A stretch of DNA of 40,171 nt from Rubrivivax sp. (GCA_026785885.1 JAJAZC010000157.1:1-40171); one strand, 5' to 3'. Positions 10,267 through 20,701 are shown, counted from the stretch's first letter. A program made the numbers and translations. Notes: generated by a model from the sequence alone, not told the origin.

Positions 10267-10284
10267 TCACCGGCGGCACATCGC

Positions 10285-11142
10285 ATGATCGAGAACCGCC
10301 CTGCTGCCACCGTGCTGTCGCACCTCACGCTCGTGCTGGGCGTGCTGATCGTGATGTTTCCGGTGTACCTGACCTTCGTGGCCAGCACGCAGACGGCCGA
10401 GCAGATCGTGCAGAACGTGCCGATGTCGCTGCTGCCCGGCAGCAACATCGTCAACAGCTACAAGCTGGCGCTGTTCGGCGGGGTCACGGAATACGGCAGC
10501 AAGATCCCGCCGGCTGCGCCGATGCTGCTCGTGAGCCTGATCAGCGCGCTGGTGATCGCGGTGGGCAAGATCGCCATCAGCCTGCTGTCGGCGTTTGCGG
10601 TCGTGTACTTCCGCTTCCCGGGGCGCAGCCTGGTGTTCTGGATGATCTTCGTGACGCTGATGCTGCCGGTGGAGGTGCGCATCCTGCCGACCTACAAGGT
10701 GGTCAGCGACCTCGGCATGCTCAATACGTACGCGGGCTTGACGGTGCCGTTGATTGCCAGCGCCACAGCGACCTTCCTGTTCCGGCAGTTCTTCCTGACG
10801 GTGCCCGATGAACTGGTGGAAGCCTCGCGCATCGACGGCGCCGGCCCGATGCGGTTCTTCAAGGACGTGCTACTGCCACTGTCGACCAGCAGCATCGCCG
10901 CGCTTTTTGTCATCCAGTTCATCTACGGCTGGAACCAGTACCTGTGGCCGCTGTTGATGACTACCGAAGAAAGCATGTACCCGGTGGTGATGGGCATCAA
11001 ACGCATGATCAGTGGCGGCGATGCGGCCACCGAATGGAACGCGGTAATGGCCACGGCCATGCTGGCGATGATTCCGCCGGCGCTGGTGGTGATCTTGATG
11101 CAGAAGTGGTTTGTCAAAGGCCTGGTGGACAGCGAAAAATAA
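10285..11142 (+). CDS. ugpE: sn-Glycerol-3-phosphate ABC transporter, permease UgpE
   Basis: This is the second inner-membrane permease subunit of the importer, with 285 residues. The N-terminal segment [21 protein letters not shown] is followed by the UgpE-typical periplasmic stretch [21 protein letters not shown]. The EAA loop, [20 protein letters not shown], lies near residue 180. The C-terminus [10 protein letters not shown] is characteristic of the family. It starts 18 bp after ugpA and ends 8 bp before ugpC, in line with one polycistronic message. Confidence 0.95.
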   Translation: MIENRPAATVLSHLTLVLGVLIVMFPVYLTFVASTQTAEQIVQNVPMSLLPGSNIVNSYKLALFGGVTEYGSKIPPAAPMLLVSLISALVIAVGKIAISLLSAFAVVYFRFPGRSLVFWMIFVTLMLPVEVRILPTYKVVSDLGMLNTYAGLTVPLIASATATFLFRQFFLTVPDELVEASRIDGAGPMRFFKDVLLPLSTSSIAALFVIQFIYGWNQYLWPLLMTTEESMYPVVMGIKRMISGGDAATEWNAVMATAMLAMIPPALVVILMQKWFVKGLVDSEK

Positions 11143-11150
11143 CTATCGAC

Positions 11151-12233
<1,083 letters not shown>

Positions 12234-12328
12234 CGTGGCCGTACGGTGCATCACGTGCCCGGTATTTCGGACGTGCTTGACGTGCACCGCTTTTCTTACG
12301 TACGCAAGAAACTCGACAGCGGCTGACG

Positions 12329-13150
12329 GTGGCGCAGCCTGACGGCGACTGGCCGCTGCCTTTCTGGGTGGCGCACCGCGGCGCCGGCAAGCTGGCGCCG
12401 GAGAACACGCTGGCGGCTTTTCGCGCCGGCGCGGCACACGGCTACCGTGCCTTCGAGTGCGACGTCAAGCTCAGCGCCGACGGCGTGCCCTTCCTGCTGC
12501 ACGACACGACGCTCGATCGCACCACATCGGCCCGTGGCAACGCAGGTGACCGGACCTGGGCCGAGTTGTCGCGGCTGGACGCCGGCGGCTGGCATTCCCG
12601 TAGTTATGCCGGTGAGCCGCTGCCGAGCCTGGACACCATCGCAGCCTACGTGCAGCGCAACGGCCTGGCGCTCAACGTCGAGATCAAGCCGACGCCGGGG
12701 CAGGAGCGCCAGACCGGCAAGGCCGTCGCCACCGCCTGTGCTGCGCTGTGGAACGTTGTTGCGGATGGCGCGGCGGATGCAACGGCGGATGCAGCGGCGA
12801 GCGCGGCAGGTGGTGCGGCCCGCAGAGCGCCGCTGCTGCTCAGCTCCTTCCAGCCCGAGTCTCTGGCCGCTGCGCAGCAAGCCGCGCCAGCGCTCATGCG
12901 CGCGCTGCTCGTCGACACGCTGTGGGACGGCTGGTGGGCTGCTGCGCAAGCACTCGGCTGCGTGGCCGTCATCAGCAACTACCGGCTGATGGACGCGGCG
13001 TTAATCGCGCAGTTGCATGGCGCCGGCCTGCGCGCGCTGTGCTACACGGTCAACGAGCCGGCCGATGCCGAGCGGTTGCTGGCCCTGGGCATCGACGGGC
13101 TGATCACCGACGCGGTGGACCGCTTCGCGCCGGCTGCGCCGCTGGTGTGA
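12329..13150 (+). CDS. ugpQ: Glycerophosphodiester phosphodiesterase UgpQ
   Basis: The enzyme hydrolyses glycerophosphodiesters to glycerol-3-phosphate and an alcohol, completing the Ugp pathway. The 273-residue protein has the GDPD signatures AHRGAGKLAPENT (residues 15-27, catalytic His16), ECDVKLSADGVPFLLHD with metal ligands and the second catalytic His, and LNVEIKP. It ends with the family motif YTVNEPADAERLLALGIDGLITD. There is no signal peptide, so it is cytosolic. Translation begins at GTG 12329. An Ala/Asp-rich stretch near residues 145-168, encoded by imperfect GCGGATG repeats, is inserted in a surface loop. A 95-bp gap after ugpC leaves room for an internal promoter, though none is clear. 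Confidence 0.93.
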   Translation: MAQPDGDWPLPFWVAHRGAGKLAPENTLAAFRAGAAHGYRAFECDVKLSADGVPFLLHDTTLDRTTSARGNAGDRTWAELSRLDAGGWHSRSYAGEPLPSLDTIAAYVQRNGLALNVEIKPTPGQERQTGKAVATACAALWNVVADGAADATADAAASAAGGAARRAPLLLSSFQPESLAAAQQAAPALMRALLVDTLWDGWWAAAQALGCVAVISNYRLMDAALIAQLHGAGLRALCYTVNEPADAERLLALGIDGLITDAVDRFAPAAPLV

Positions 13151-13156
13151 TCGCGG

Positions 13157-14476
13157 TCAACCCGCCGGCCGCACATCGGCTTCCAACCCCAGCCATTCCG
13201 ATTCACGCTCCGCTTCCGGCAGCGTCCGCAGCTCACGGATCAGCGGCAACCGCCAGGCCACCAAGGCCAACAGCAGCGTGATGCCGCCGGCAAAGCCCAG
13301 CGTGGCCCGCAGGCTCACCGCTTCTCCGAGCCAGCCGCCGATCAGCGCACCCGGCCCAGCGGCCAACAGCGTGAGCCAGCGCATGGTGGCGGTCATGCGG
13401 CCCAACAGCGGCTCGGGCGTTACGGCCTGGCGCAGCGCCAGAAAGTTGATGAAGATGAATACCGCGCCGGTCGTGAACAGCATCAGCATCAGTGCAAAAG
13501 CCGCCACGCCCCAGGCGTTGGCCGGTGCCGCGGCCAGCAGCACCCAGGCCGCGCCAGTGATCAGGTAGCCCACCACCAGGCATGGCCCCGGCCCAATGCG
13601 GTGGCTGATGCGCCGGCCGTAGACGCTGCCGACGATGGTGCCCACACCCATGCCCATGTAGCAAAGTCCCACGGCCTGCTCGCCCAGGCCCAGCGTGCGC
13701 GTGGCAAACAGGATCTGCACCACCAGCGCGGCGTAATGGCACATCTGCCACACGCCCATTAGCACCGCCAACGTCACCAGCAGCCGGTTGGCGACGACGA
13801 AGCGCAGGCCCAGCAGCAGGTCGCGGCCGAAGTGCCTGAAGGTGTCGCCCGGGGCCCGCGGCGCGCGCCGCTCATGGATGTGGATGCCGCGCAGGATCAA
13901 CGCGCTGCCGAACAGCAATGCGGCGTTGACCAGCAGTGCCACCGGCGCGCCGAAGATCTTGATCAACGCGCCGGCCAAGCCCGGGCCGACAACTTCTGCA
14001 CCCGACGTGGCCAGCGCATTCTTGGCATGGGCCTCCACCAGGCGCTCGCGCGCAACCACCTGCGTCAGCACGATCTGCGCTGCCGTGCCGGCCACCGTGT
14101 GCACCAGGCCGATGACAAAGCCGATGGCATACAGCCAGCCCATCGTGAGCCAGCCCAGCCACCAGGCCAGCGGCACGCTGATGGCACACAAGGCCACCAG
14201 CGATTCGCCCACCACATAAACCGGCAGCTTGCGCACACGGTCCAGCCACACGCCCGACGGCAGGCTGAAGATCAGGAAAGGCGACAACTCGATGGCTATC
14301 AGCAAGCCCATCTGCTTGGGGCTGGCGTTGAGCAGCACCGCCGCTGTCAGCGGCAGCGCCAACATCATCACCTGGTTGCCGAATGAGCTGGTGAGGATCG
14401 AGCTCCACAGCCGCAGGTACACCGGGTCGCGAAGCAGGTCGCCTTCAGGCAGGCGAAAGAGGCGGGGCAATCTCAA
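13157..14476 (-). CDS. MFS transporter
   Basis: This is a major facilitator superfamily permease of about 439 residues with 10-12 hydrophobic segments. It resembles the MFS_3 / enterobactin-exporter-like group: LLRDPVYLRLWSSILTSSFGNQVMMLALPL at the N-terminus, SGVWLDRVRKLPVYVVGE as the loop 2-3 motif, and an RISHRIGPGPCLVVGY loop in the second half. The substrate is unknown; efflux of a small molecule is most likely. The start is uncertain: TTG 14476 gives the expected short N-terminus but has no good ribosome site, and the frame stays open upstream with non-transporter-like sequence. It converges on ugpQ (6 bp between stops) and is divergent from the PEP-CTERM gene. Confidence 0.85.
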   Translation of the reverse strand: MRLPRLFRLPEGDLLRDPVYLRLWSSILTSSFGNQVMMLALPLTAAVLLNASPKQMGLLIAIELSPFLIFSLPSGVWLDRVRKLPVYVVGESLVALCAISVPLAWWLGWLTMGWLYAIGFVIGLVHTVAGTAAQIVLTQVVARERLVEAHAKNALATSGAEVVGPGLAGALIKIFGAPVALLVNAALLFGSALILRGIHIHERRAPRAPGDTFRHFGRDLLLGLRFVVANRLLVTLAVLMGVWQMCHYAALVVQILFATRTLGLGEQAVGLCYMGMGVGTIVGSVYGRRISHRIGPGPCLVVGYLITGAAWVLLAAAPANAWGVAAFALMLMLFTTGAVFIFINFLALRQAVTPEPLLGRMTATMRWLTLLAAGPGALIGGWLGEAVSLRATLGFAGGITLLLALVAWRLPLIRELRTLPEAERESEWLGLEADVRPAG

Positions 14477-14937
14477 AGGGGTGCAGCTGCGCCGGCGGGC
14501 GCGTGATTGGGGTTGGGTGAGCGAGACACCGAATTGTAGGGAGCAGGCTTCACACCAACGGCCGTTGCACAGGCAAGCGCCGCACTCGGCGCCTGCGTAC
14601 GCAGCGGTAAGGCGTTGTGTGCAGGCCCTGGGCTGCAACGGCGCAACGACAGCGGGATTCCCCGGTGTCGATGCGATCGACAGACCGTGATCATGGGCGA
14701 CAGGACGGCGCGGATGGGTTGCGGCCGAAGCGATCCGGGCGCCGCGTACGGTCGAATTCCGCCAGCACAAAAGGCATGTTCGTTACTTTGCTTCGTCATC
14801 CGCGTTGCAGCCTTTGTTGGGGGCCCACCCTTCGATGCTTTCGGCCCTCTACGCGTCTTACAGCCGGTAACGTGCAGGTTGTTTCGACACCCGCCATCTC
14901 TGTATCGATCACTGCGTTCCACTGCAAAGGAGTCCCC
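14477..14937. other. Intergenic region between the MFS gene and the PEP-CTERM gene
   Basis: This 461-bp divergent region should contain promoters for both flanking genes. I see no convincing gene in it. A systematic look for GG-N10-GC pairs found no acceptable sigma-54 element before the PEP-CTERM gene. A weak sigma-70-like pair (TTGTTT near 14879, TATCGA near 14903, 18-bp spacing) is possible but not persuasive. The ribosome site AAAGGAG lies at 14926-14932. Confidence 0.5.
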
Positions 14938-15663
14938 ATGACAGCAAGACGTTTTCTCTCCAGTGACTGGCTTCTGTGTTTTGTGCGGCCGCTGGCTGCG
15001 GGCCTGGCAGCCGCCAGTGTGTCGACAGCGGCACTGGCCGCGGCAACCAGCGTCTTCGAGTCCAGCGCCGGCAGCGGCTTCTTGCTGGGCACCGCCCAAA
15101 GCGCCGGCAGCGTGACCGACAAGACGAGCATCTTCGGCAACCTGCGCGACGGGCGCGGTGGCAATACGCCCAACTTCGTTGACCTGTTCAAGTTCAGTGC
15201 CAACCGCGACGGCAACTACTTCTTCAACACCATCGGCGCCTTCGGCTCGACCATCGCCGATCCGGCACTGTTCCTGTTCGATGCGGCCGGCAATGGCCTG
15301 TACTGGAACAACGACGTTTCGCTGTCGCCGGCCGACACCGAGTCCGGCTTCGTTCAGTCGCTGTTTGTTGGCGATTACTACCTGGGGGTGGCCTTCTACG
15401 GTGCCGAGGCCTACAGCGGCCTGGACGCGATCTTCGACACGCTGGTCAGCAACCAGGGCAGCGCCTCGACCGGCGTCGGCGCGCTGGACAACTGGCAGAA
15501 CTTCAGCACCTTCAGCAACATCTGGGACGTAAGCGGCTACCAGGTCGACATCAAGGTGCCCGAGCCTTCGGCGCTGGCCCTCGCGGGCCTGGCTTTGGGT
15601 CTGATGGGCTGGACATCGCGCCGCCGCGTGCAGGGTTTTCGCGGCTCGGGCAGCCCGGCCTGA
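14938..15663 (+). CDS. PEP-CTERM sorting domain protein (DVUA0089-like)
   Basis: This secreted 241-residue protein carries an N-terminal signal peptide ending STAALA near residue 34. Its C-terminal sorting signal is VPEPSALALAGLALGLMGW followed by TSRRR: PEP at 208-210, then a hydrophobic helix, then Arg228-230. PEP-CTERM signals are recognised by exosortases in EPS-producing Gram-negative bacteria. The mature domain (FVDLFKFSANRDGNYFF, DPALFLFDAAGNGLYWNND, FVQSLFVGDYYLGVAFYG) resembles the DVUA0089 / pre-peptidase C-like beta-sandwich. Eleven residues follow the Arg cluster, longer than usual. ATG 14938 has an AAAGGAG ribosome site. No exosortase gene is in this window; epsD at 616-1647 belongs to the same type of system. 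The subtilase gene follows 87 bp downstream. Confidence 0.9.
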   Translation: MTARRFLSSDWLLCFVRPLAAGLAAASVSTAALAAATSVFESSAGSGFLLGTAQSAGSVTDKTSIFGNLRDGRGGNTPNFVDLFKFSANRDGNYFFNTIGAFGSTIADPALFLFDAAGNGLYWNNDVSLSPADTESGFVQSLFVGDYYLGVAFYGAEAYSGLDAIFDTLVSNQGSASTGVGALDNWQNFSTFSNIWDVSGYQVDIKVPEPSALALAGLALGLMGWTSRRRVQGFRGSGSPA

Positions 15664-15750
15664 TCGGCTTCGTCTGCAGCGCTCGGCACCGCCGCGGTGC
15701 CCGGCCTTGATCCAGTCACCGCACGACCTGTCTGCCTCGAGGAGAGTCTC

Positions 15751-18700
15751 TTGTTCAAGCTGAACCCGATTGCTGCTGCTGCTGCTGCTGCCGCTGCTGC
15801 TGCCTGTGCCCTGTCGATGGCTGCGCAGGCGCAGTTCGTTGCCGCGCCGGATGTAGCACCCATTGCTGCACCCGCTGACGCCACACCCGCCGCCGCCCCG
15901 CTGGCGCCCACGCAGCGTGTCAATGTCATCGCCTACATCGAAGGCGCTTCGCTCGCAGCCGCGCTGACCGCAGCGCGCGCGCCCGGTGCAGCGCGCAAGT
16001 CCGTGCCTTGGAGTGCCGACCAGCAGCGCAGTTATGTCGGCCGGCTGATGGCCAGGCAACAGGCGGTCATCAGCGGTGCACAGGCCCTCGGTGCCACCAT
16101 CGTCGGCCAGTTGACGATGGCCAGCAACGGCGTGCTGATGAGCATCGATGCCGGCCAGTTGGATGCGCTGTCGCGCGTGGTCTCCGTCAGCGGCGTGATG
16201 CTGGTCGAAGACGCGCAGCTGGCGCTGGCCACGACCACGGTCTACGTCGGTGCGAATGCGGTGCGCGCCCGCACGCCGTCAGTCGACGGCACGGGGGTGC
16301 GCATCGCCATCCTCGACTCCGGCGTCGACCACACGCACTACAACCTGGGCGGCGCGGGCACCCGCGCGGCTTACCTGGCGGCCTACGGCGCGGCCACCTG
16401 CCAGGCAACACCGCAGAACACGTCGATGCCGGTGTGGACCAGCAAGGTCGTCGGCGGCTTCGACTTCGTCGGCGAGAACTGGCCCAATGTTGCCGCGCTG
16501 CAACCAGACCCGAACCCGATCGATTGCCAGGGCCACGGCAGCCACGTGGCCGACATCGCCGGCGGCCGCAGTGCAGACGGGCTGTGGCAAGGCATGGCGC
16601 CAGGGGCGCAGTTGTTTGCAGTCAAAGTCTGCAGCGCCGTGGCCTCCAGCTGCTCGGGCCTGGCCATCCTGCAAGGCCTGGACTACGCGCTGGACCCCAA
16701 CGGTGACGGCGACCTGAGCGACGCAGTAGACGTCGTCAACATGTCGCTGGGCGCCAACTTTGGCCAGCGCGAGAACCCGAGCTCGGCAGCGACGCAGAAC
16801 GTCGTTCGCTTCGGCACCGTGGTCTCGGCCTCGGCTGGCAACGGCGGTGACGTGCCCTACATCAACGGCTCGCCTTCGTCGACACCGGAAGCCATCACCG
16901 TGGCCCAGACCCAGGTCACCGGCCAGTTTGCTTACCCGCTGATCACGAGCCCCGGCGGCGTCAACGGCAACACCGCTCTGCAGACCTGGTCCCAGCCGCT
17001 GGTAGCCAACATCAGCGGCCCGCTGAAGGCCGATCCCAACATCACCGGCACAACCGCCGCCACCGGTGCCGGCTGCAACGCCTACCCGGCCGGCTTCTTC
17101 GCCGGTAGTGTGGCGCTGGTCCGCCGCAACGGCTGTGCGGCCAGCATCAAGACGGCCAACGCCACCAACGCCGGTGCGCTGGCGGTGGTGATCGACGACA
17201 ACGTGGCCGTGGCGGACCCGCCCTCGTTCAGCTTCGGCGGCGGCGGCACGGTCTACAGCACGACCGTGGTGATCACACAGGCCGCGGGCAATGCTTTGCG
17301 CAGCGCGCTGACTGCAGGCGCCGTCAACGCCACGCTCGGCTTCAGCGGCCGTATCAGCCTGACCGGCAGCATGGCGGCCACCTCGTCGCGCGGCCCGAAC
17401 TCGGGTTACTCGTTGATCAAGCCGGACATCGGCGCGCCGGGTGCATCGCTCAGCGCCACCGTGGGCACCGGCAACGCCAACGAAACTTTCGGCGGCACAT
17501 CCGGCGCTGCGCCGGTGGTCGCCGGTGCTGCGGCGCTGGTGCTGCAGGCTTATCCCAGCCTGATGCCGCACGAGGTCAAGGCCCGCCTGATGGGTGCTGC
17601 CGACAACAACGTCACCACCAACCCGGCCCGCCTCCCCGGCGAGCTGGCGCCCATCACGCGCATCGGCGCAGGTGAAGTGCGCGTGGCCGGCGCCATCGAC
17701 AACAACAGCGTGATGTGGGATGCATCCAACCCGGGCGCCACGTCGCTGTCCTTCGGCTACCAGCCGGCCACCGGCGCGCGGGTGCTGCGCAAGCGCGTGG
17801 TCGTGCGCAACTACTCGGCGGTGGCCAAGACCTACAGCATCGGCACCTCGTACCGTTACGCCAACGATGGAGCCAGCGGCGGCGTGACGCTGACCGCACC
17901 CGGAAGCGTCAGCGTGCCGGCCAATTCATCGGTGGCTTTCAACCTGCAGATGAACATCAACCCAGCCGGCCTGCCGGTGTGGCAGAGCACGGGCGTGAAC
18001 GGCGGCATCAACGGCAACAACGGCCCGCTGCTGGCCAGCGTCGAATACGACGGCTATCTGAGCCTCACCGACGGCAGCGAGACGGTGCGCCTGCCCTGGC
18101 ATGTGTTGCCGCGGCGCTCGCACCAGGGCACGGCTTCCGGCAGCGTGACGCTGGCTGGCGGCAGCGGCGCCATGACGGTCAGCAACCCGGGCGGCGCCAC
18201 CACGGCCAACGTCGACGTGTTCTCGCTCACCGGCACCAGCCCGCAGCTGCCCTACAGCAGCCTGCCGGGGCCTGGCGACTCGTTCCAGGTCATCGACTTG
18301 CGCGCGGCCGGTGTGCGGGGTGTGGACGTTGGCGACGGCGCCAACAGCGGCGTGCAGTTTGCGGTGTCGCGCTTTGACGCCGTCAGCAGCGCCAACATGA
18401 ACCTCGTCGTGCGCGTGCTGATCGACACCAACGGCGACGGCACCGATGACTGGCAGCTGACCTCATCCCGCTCCACCGGCAACCAGAGTCTGTCCTTCCT
18501 GCAAAAGCTCACCGGTTGTGTGCCGGCCACCAACTGCCCGTCGACCGCGTTCTTCTTCACCGATACCGATCTGAACAGCAGCAACTGGATCTTGACCGTG
18601 CCGGCGCTGCCCACGTATGCGGGCAGCGTGCAGACGGTGGTCAACCCGGCGGCGCCGTTTCGCTTCCGCGTCGTCGGTGTCGACAACTACTTCACCGGCA

Positions 18701-18918
18701 ACATCACCGACACCATCGGCAGCATGACCTACCAGCTGTCTACGCCCAAGTTTGCGGCAGCAGCGATTGGCCTGGGCTTGCCGGTCGGTGTTTCCGGGCC
18801 GCTGGGCATCACCGCGGTACCTGGCGGTGCTGCGGCTTCGCCTTCGCAAACCGGCTTTCTGCTGATGTGGCGCGACGGCATGCCGGGCCGCGAAGCGAGC
18901 GTGGTCAACGTCAACTGA
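15751..18918 (+). CDS. Secreted S8 (subtilisin-like) serine protease with PA domain
   Basis: This 1055-residue exported protease has the catalytic triad of family S8: Asp189 in AILDSGVDHTH, His262 in GHGSHVADIAGG and Ser584 in GGTSGAAPVVAG, with the oxyanion Asn in SASAGNGGD. A protease-associated domain (CNAYPAGFFAGSVALVRRNGC...AGALAVVIDDN, about residues 440-490) is inserted between His and Ser, as in Vpr/lactocepin-type subtilases. Beta-rich Fn3-like modules follow. The signal peptide holds eleven consecutive alanines. TTG 15751 is chosen because GAGGAGAG lies just upstream (15739-15746) and the signal peptide then begins MFKLNP. The C-terminus lacks a PEP-CTERM or other sorting signal, so release to the medium is likely. 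It is probably co-transcribed with the PEP-CTERM gene and ends at a strong terminator. Confidence 0.92.
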   Translation: MFKLNPIAAAAAAAAAAACALSMAAQAQFVAAPDVAPIAAPADATPAAAPLAPTQRVNVIAYIEGASLAAALTAARAPGAARKSVPWSADQQRSYVGRLMARQQAVISGAQALGATIVGQLTMASNGVLMSIDAGQLDALSRVVSVSGVMLVEDAQLALATTTVYVGANAVRARTPSVDGTGVRIAILDSGVDHTHYNLGGAGTRAAYLAAYGAATCQATPQNTSMPVWTSKVVGGFDFVGENWPNVAALQPDPNPIDCQGHGSHVADIAGGRSADGLWQGMAPGAQLFAVKVCSAVASSCSGLAILQGLDYALDPNGDGDLSDAVDVVNMSLGANFGQRENPSSAATQNVVRFGTVVSASAGNGGDVPYINGSPSSTPEAITVAQTQVTGQFAYPLITSPGGVNGNTALQTWSQPLVANISGPLKADPNITGTTAATGAGCNAYPAGFFAGSVALVRRNGCAASIKTANATNAGALAVVIDDNVAVADPPSFSFGGGGTVYSTTVVITQAAGNALRSALTAGAVNATLGFSGRISLTGSMAATSSRGPNSGYSLIKPDIGAPGASLSATVGTGNANETFGGTSGAAPVVAGAAALVLQAYPSLMPHEVKARLMGAADNNVTTNPARLPGELAPITRIGAGEVRVAGAIDNNSVMWDASNPGATSLSFGYQPATGARVLRKRVVVRNYSAVAKTYSIGTSYRYANDGASGGVTLTAPGSVSVPANSSVAFNLQMNINPAGLPVWQSTGVNGGINGNNGPLLASVEYDGYLSLTDGSETVRLPWHVLPRRSHQGTASGSVTLAGGSGAMTVSNPGGATTANVDVFSLTGTSPQLPYSSLPGPGDSFQVIDLRAAGVRGVDVGDGANSGVQFAVSRFDAVSSANMNLVVRVLIDTNGDGTDDWQLTSSRSTGNQSLSFLQKLTGCVPATNCPSTAFFFTDTDLNSSNWILTVPALPTYAGSVQTVVNPAAPFRFRVVGVDNYFTGNITDTIGSMTYQLSTPKFAAAAIGLGLPVGVSGPLGITAVPGGAAASPSQTGFLLMWRDGMPGREASVVNVN
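15772..15804 (+). repeat. GCT trinucleotide run encoding the poly-Ala signal-peptide core
   Basis: Eleven alanine codons (six GCT, one GCC, three GCT, one GCC) form most of the hydrophobic core of the subtilase signal peptide. Slippage would change the length of the core in single-residue steps without a frameshift. Confidence 0.9.
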
Positions 18919-18952
18919 GGCGGGTGACGCCGGCTTGCCCGGCGCGCACAGA

Positions 18953-18981
18953 AAAAAGGCCGTGCAGTGCACGGCCTTTTT
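18953..18981 (+). terminator. Rho-independent terminator after the subtilase gene
   Basis: A perfect 13-bp inverted repeat, AAAAAGGCCGTGC, loop AGT, then GCACGGCCTTTTT, starts 35 bp after the protease stop. It ends in a T tract on the plus strand and in a T tract on the minus strand too, so it can act in both directions. The insertion sequence begins 16 bp beyond it. Confidence 0.93.
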
Positions 18982-18990
18982 GTTGGCGTT

Positions 18991-18996
18991 GACTTA
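18991..18996. repeat. Left target-site duplication GACTTA
   Basis: GACTTA directly abuts the left inverted repeat of the insertion sequence and recurs exactly at 20664-20669, directly outside the right inverted repeat. A perfect 6-bp direct repeat indicates that both ends are intact and that no rearrangement took place across the element. Confidence 0.8.
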
Positions 18997-20663
18997 GTCG
19001 GCCCTGCAAATCTCCGCCAGCCCGCGTGAACGCTCGCTCTGCGGGGTGAACGCGAATAGCGCGATCTCTCAGGATTGATTCCAAGCGACATCGGTTCCTG
19101 GGAGTTTTGGAGAGCGCATCGATGGCCACTGAGGACTTTTTTCGCGCCCGGCTGGACTCGATGATCGACATGCGCCACCCGCGGCGGTGCTGGCCACGCG
19201 CATGCCCTGGGACGCCACCGAAGCCTCGCTGGCCCCGCTGCTGGCGCACAAGGATCGCGATGGTCGTTTGGTCCGAGGTGCCGACCTCTTCGGCCCTACT
19301 GCGCAGCTCGCCGGCGCCGGCCTGAGCAACGCCGGGCGCCCGCGCCTGGCTCTGCGCCTGATGGTCGCGCTGCTGTACCTCAAGCACGCCTTCAACTTGA
19401 GCGATGAGGAACTCTGCGAACGCTGGAGCGAGAACGTGGTCTGGCAGTTTTTCAGCGGCATGTCGTACTACGAGCCGCGCCTGCCCTGCGACGCCACGCA
19501 CATCGGCCGCTTTCGCCGCGCATAGGGCGAGGCCGGCGTCGAGCAACTGCTCAAGTCCACCATCGAAGCGTCCGTGTCGATGGGAGTGGTGAAGAAGACC
19601 GAGTTCGAGATGATCATCGTGGACACCACGGTGCAAGAGAAGGCCATCGCGCACCCGACCGACAGCCGCTTGCTGGAGATCGCGCGGCACAAGGTCGCCA
19701 GTGCCGCCAAGCGCTGCGGCATCGCGCTCAAGCAAACATTCGCCAAGGAAGGCAAGGAGCTGCGGCGCAAGGCCGGTGGCTACGCGCACGCCAAGCAGTT
19801 CAAGCGCCTGCGCCGCACGGTCAAGCGCCAGCGCACGATCCTGGGCGCACTCATGCGCAATACACAGCGCGGGCTGGAATCAACTTCGCAGGGAGTTGCC
19901 GGGCATGAACCTACCGCCCTGGCGATCACGGAACTGACGATGTGGCTGGAACGCGCCGAGCGAGTCCGCACGCAGGCGCGCCACAGCAAAGACCAGCTCT
20001 ACGCGCTGCATGCACCCGAGCTCGAATGCATCGGCAAAGGCAAGGCACGCAAGCCCTACGAGTTCGGCGTCAAGGTCAGCCTGGCCGTCACGCACCAGCA
20101 CGGCTTGATGGTGCGCGCACGGGCCTTCCCCGGCAACCCGTATGACGGCCACACGCTGGCCGAACAACCGGAGCAGACCAACACGCTGCTGCAAGACATC
20201 GGTGTGAGGCCCACCACGGCTGTCGTTGACCTCGGGTTCCGCGGCGTGGACGAAGCCTGCGCACCGGTGCAGATCATCCACCGTGGCAAGTTCAAGTTAC
20301 TGGATGCGCAGCAGCGCAAATGGCTCAAGCGGCGCCAGGCGATCGAGCCGGCCATCGGTCACACCAAGAGCGACAACCGCATGGATCGCTGCTGGCTCGG
20401 GGGCAGCAGTGGTGACGCGCTGCATGCTGTGCTGTGCGCTGCAGGGTTCAACATCCGCTGGCTGCTGCGGGCGATCGCCGCCAACGGGCTGGCGGCCCTT
20501 CTTTTGGTCTTCTCGCAACTGGCGCTGTATGCGGCTCGCATCGGCAAGCTGCCGCGAACTCCCACACTTGCCATTGGGCGAACAGATCGGCAACTTGACT
20601 GCCCTCGCTGGCCGGTCACGTTAAGTCTGACGACAGGGTGACGATGGATTTCGCAGGGCCGAC
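18997..20663 (+). mobile_element. IS5-like insertion sequence with broken transposase (1667 bp)
   Basis: Terminal inverted repeats are GTCGGCCCTGC-AAATC at the left (from 18997) and GTCGGCCCTGCGAAATC at the right (read inward from 20663). Eleven bases are identical, then AAATC follows after a one-base gap. The ends are flanked by the direct repeat GACTTA. One transposase reading frame fills the element. The DDE residues and the R-x2-E-x6-K signature of the transposase point to the IS5 superfamily; the product is longer than most IS5 proteins and the subgroup was not determined. The element sits just beyond the terminator of the subtilase gene, so it interrupts no gene. Confidence 0.88.
19122..20641 (+). 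pseudogene. IS5-family transposase, disrupted by a frameshift and an amber stop
   Basis: ATG 19122 begins MATEDFFRARLDSMIDMRHP, then reading must shift frame near 19183 to continue as LATRMPWDATEASLAPLL. CACCCGCGGCGG appears to have lost a T from CACCCGCTGGCGG. In the corrected frame, TAG at 19523-19525 interrupts IGRFRRA-stop-GEAGVEQLL where relatives have a sense codon. The rest is open to 20641 and keeps the catalytic pieces: Asp in IIVDTTVQEK, Asp in VVDLGFRG, and Glu/Lys in RRQAIEPAIGHTK. The N-terminal part is a DUF772-like domain and the middle has a basic coiled region. With two lesions the copy should be inactive unless helped in trans. Confidence 0.88.
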
Positions 20664-20669
20664 GACTTA
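20664..20669. repeat. Right target-site duplication GACTTA
   Basis: This is an exact copy of the GACTTA found at 18991-18996 and directly follows the right inverted repeat of the insertion sequence. Confidence 0.8.
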
Positions 20670-20701
20670 AGCGCATCACGGGCGGCTTGGCTTGTAGCTC
20701 G

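Noticed and set aside
14870-14910. TTGTTT-N18-TATCGA as the promoter of the PEP-CTERM gene
   Set aside because: Both elements are poor matches; kept only as a weak possibility in the intergenic entry.
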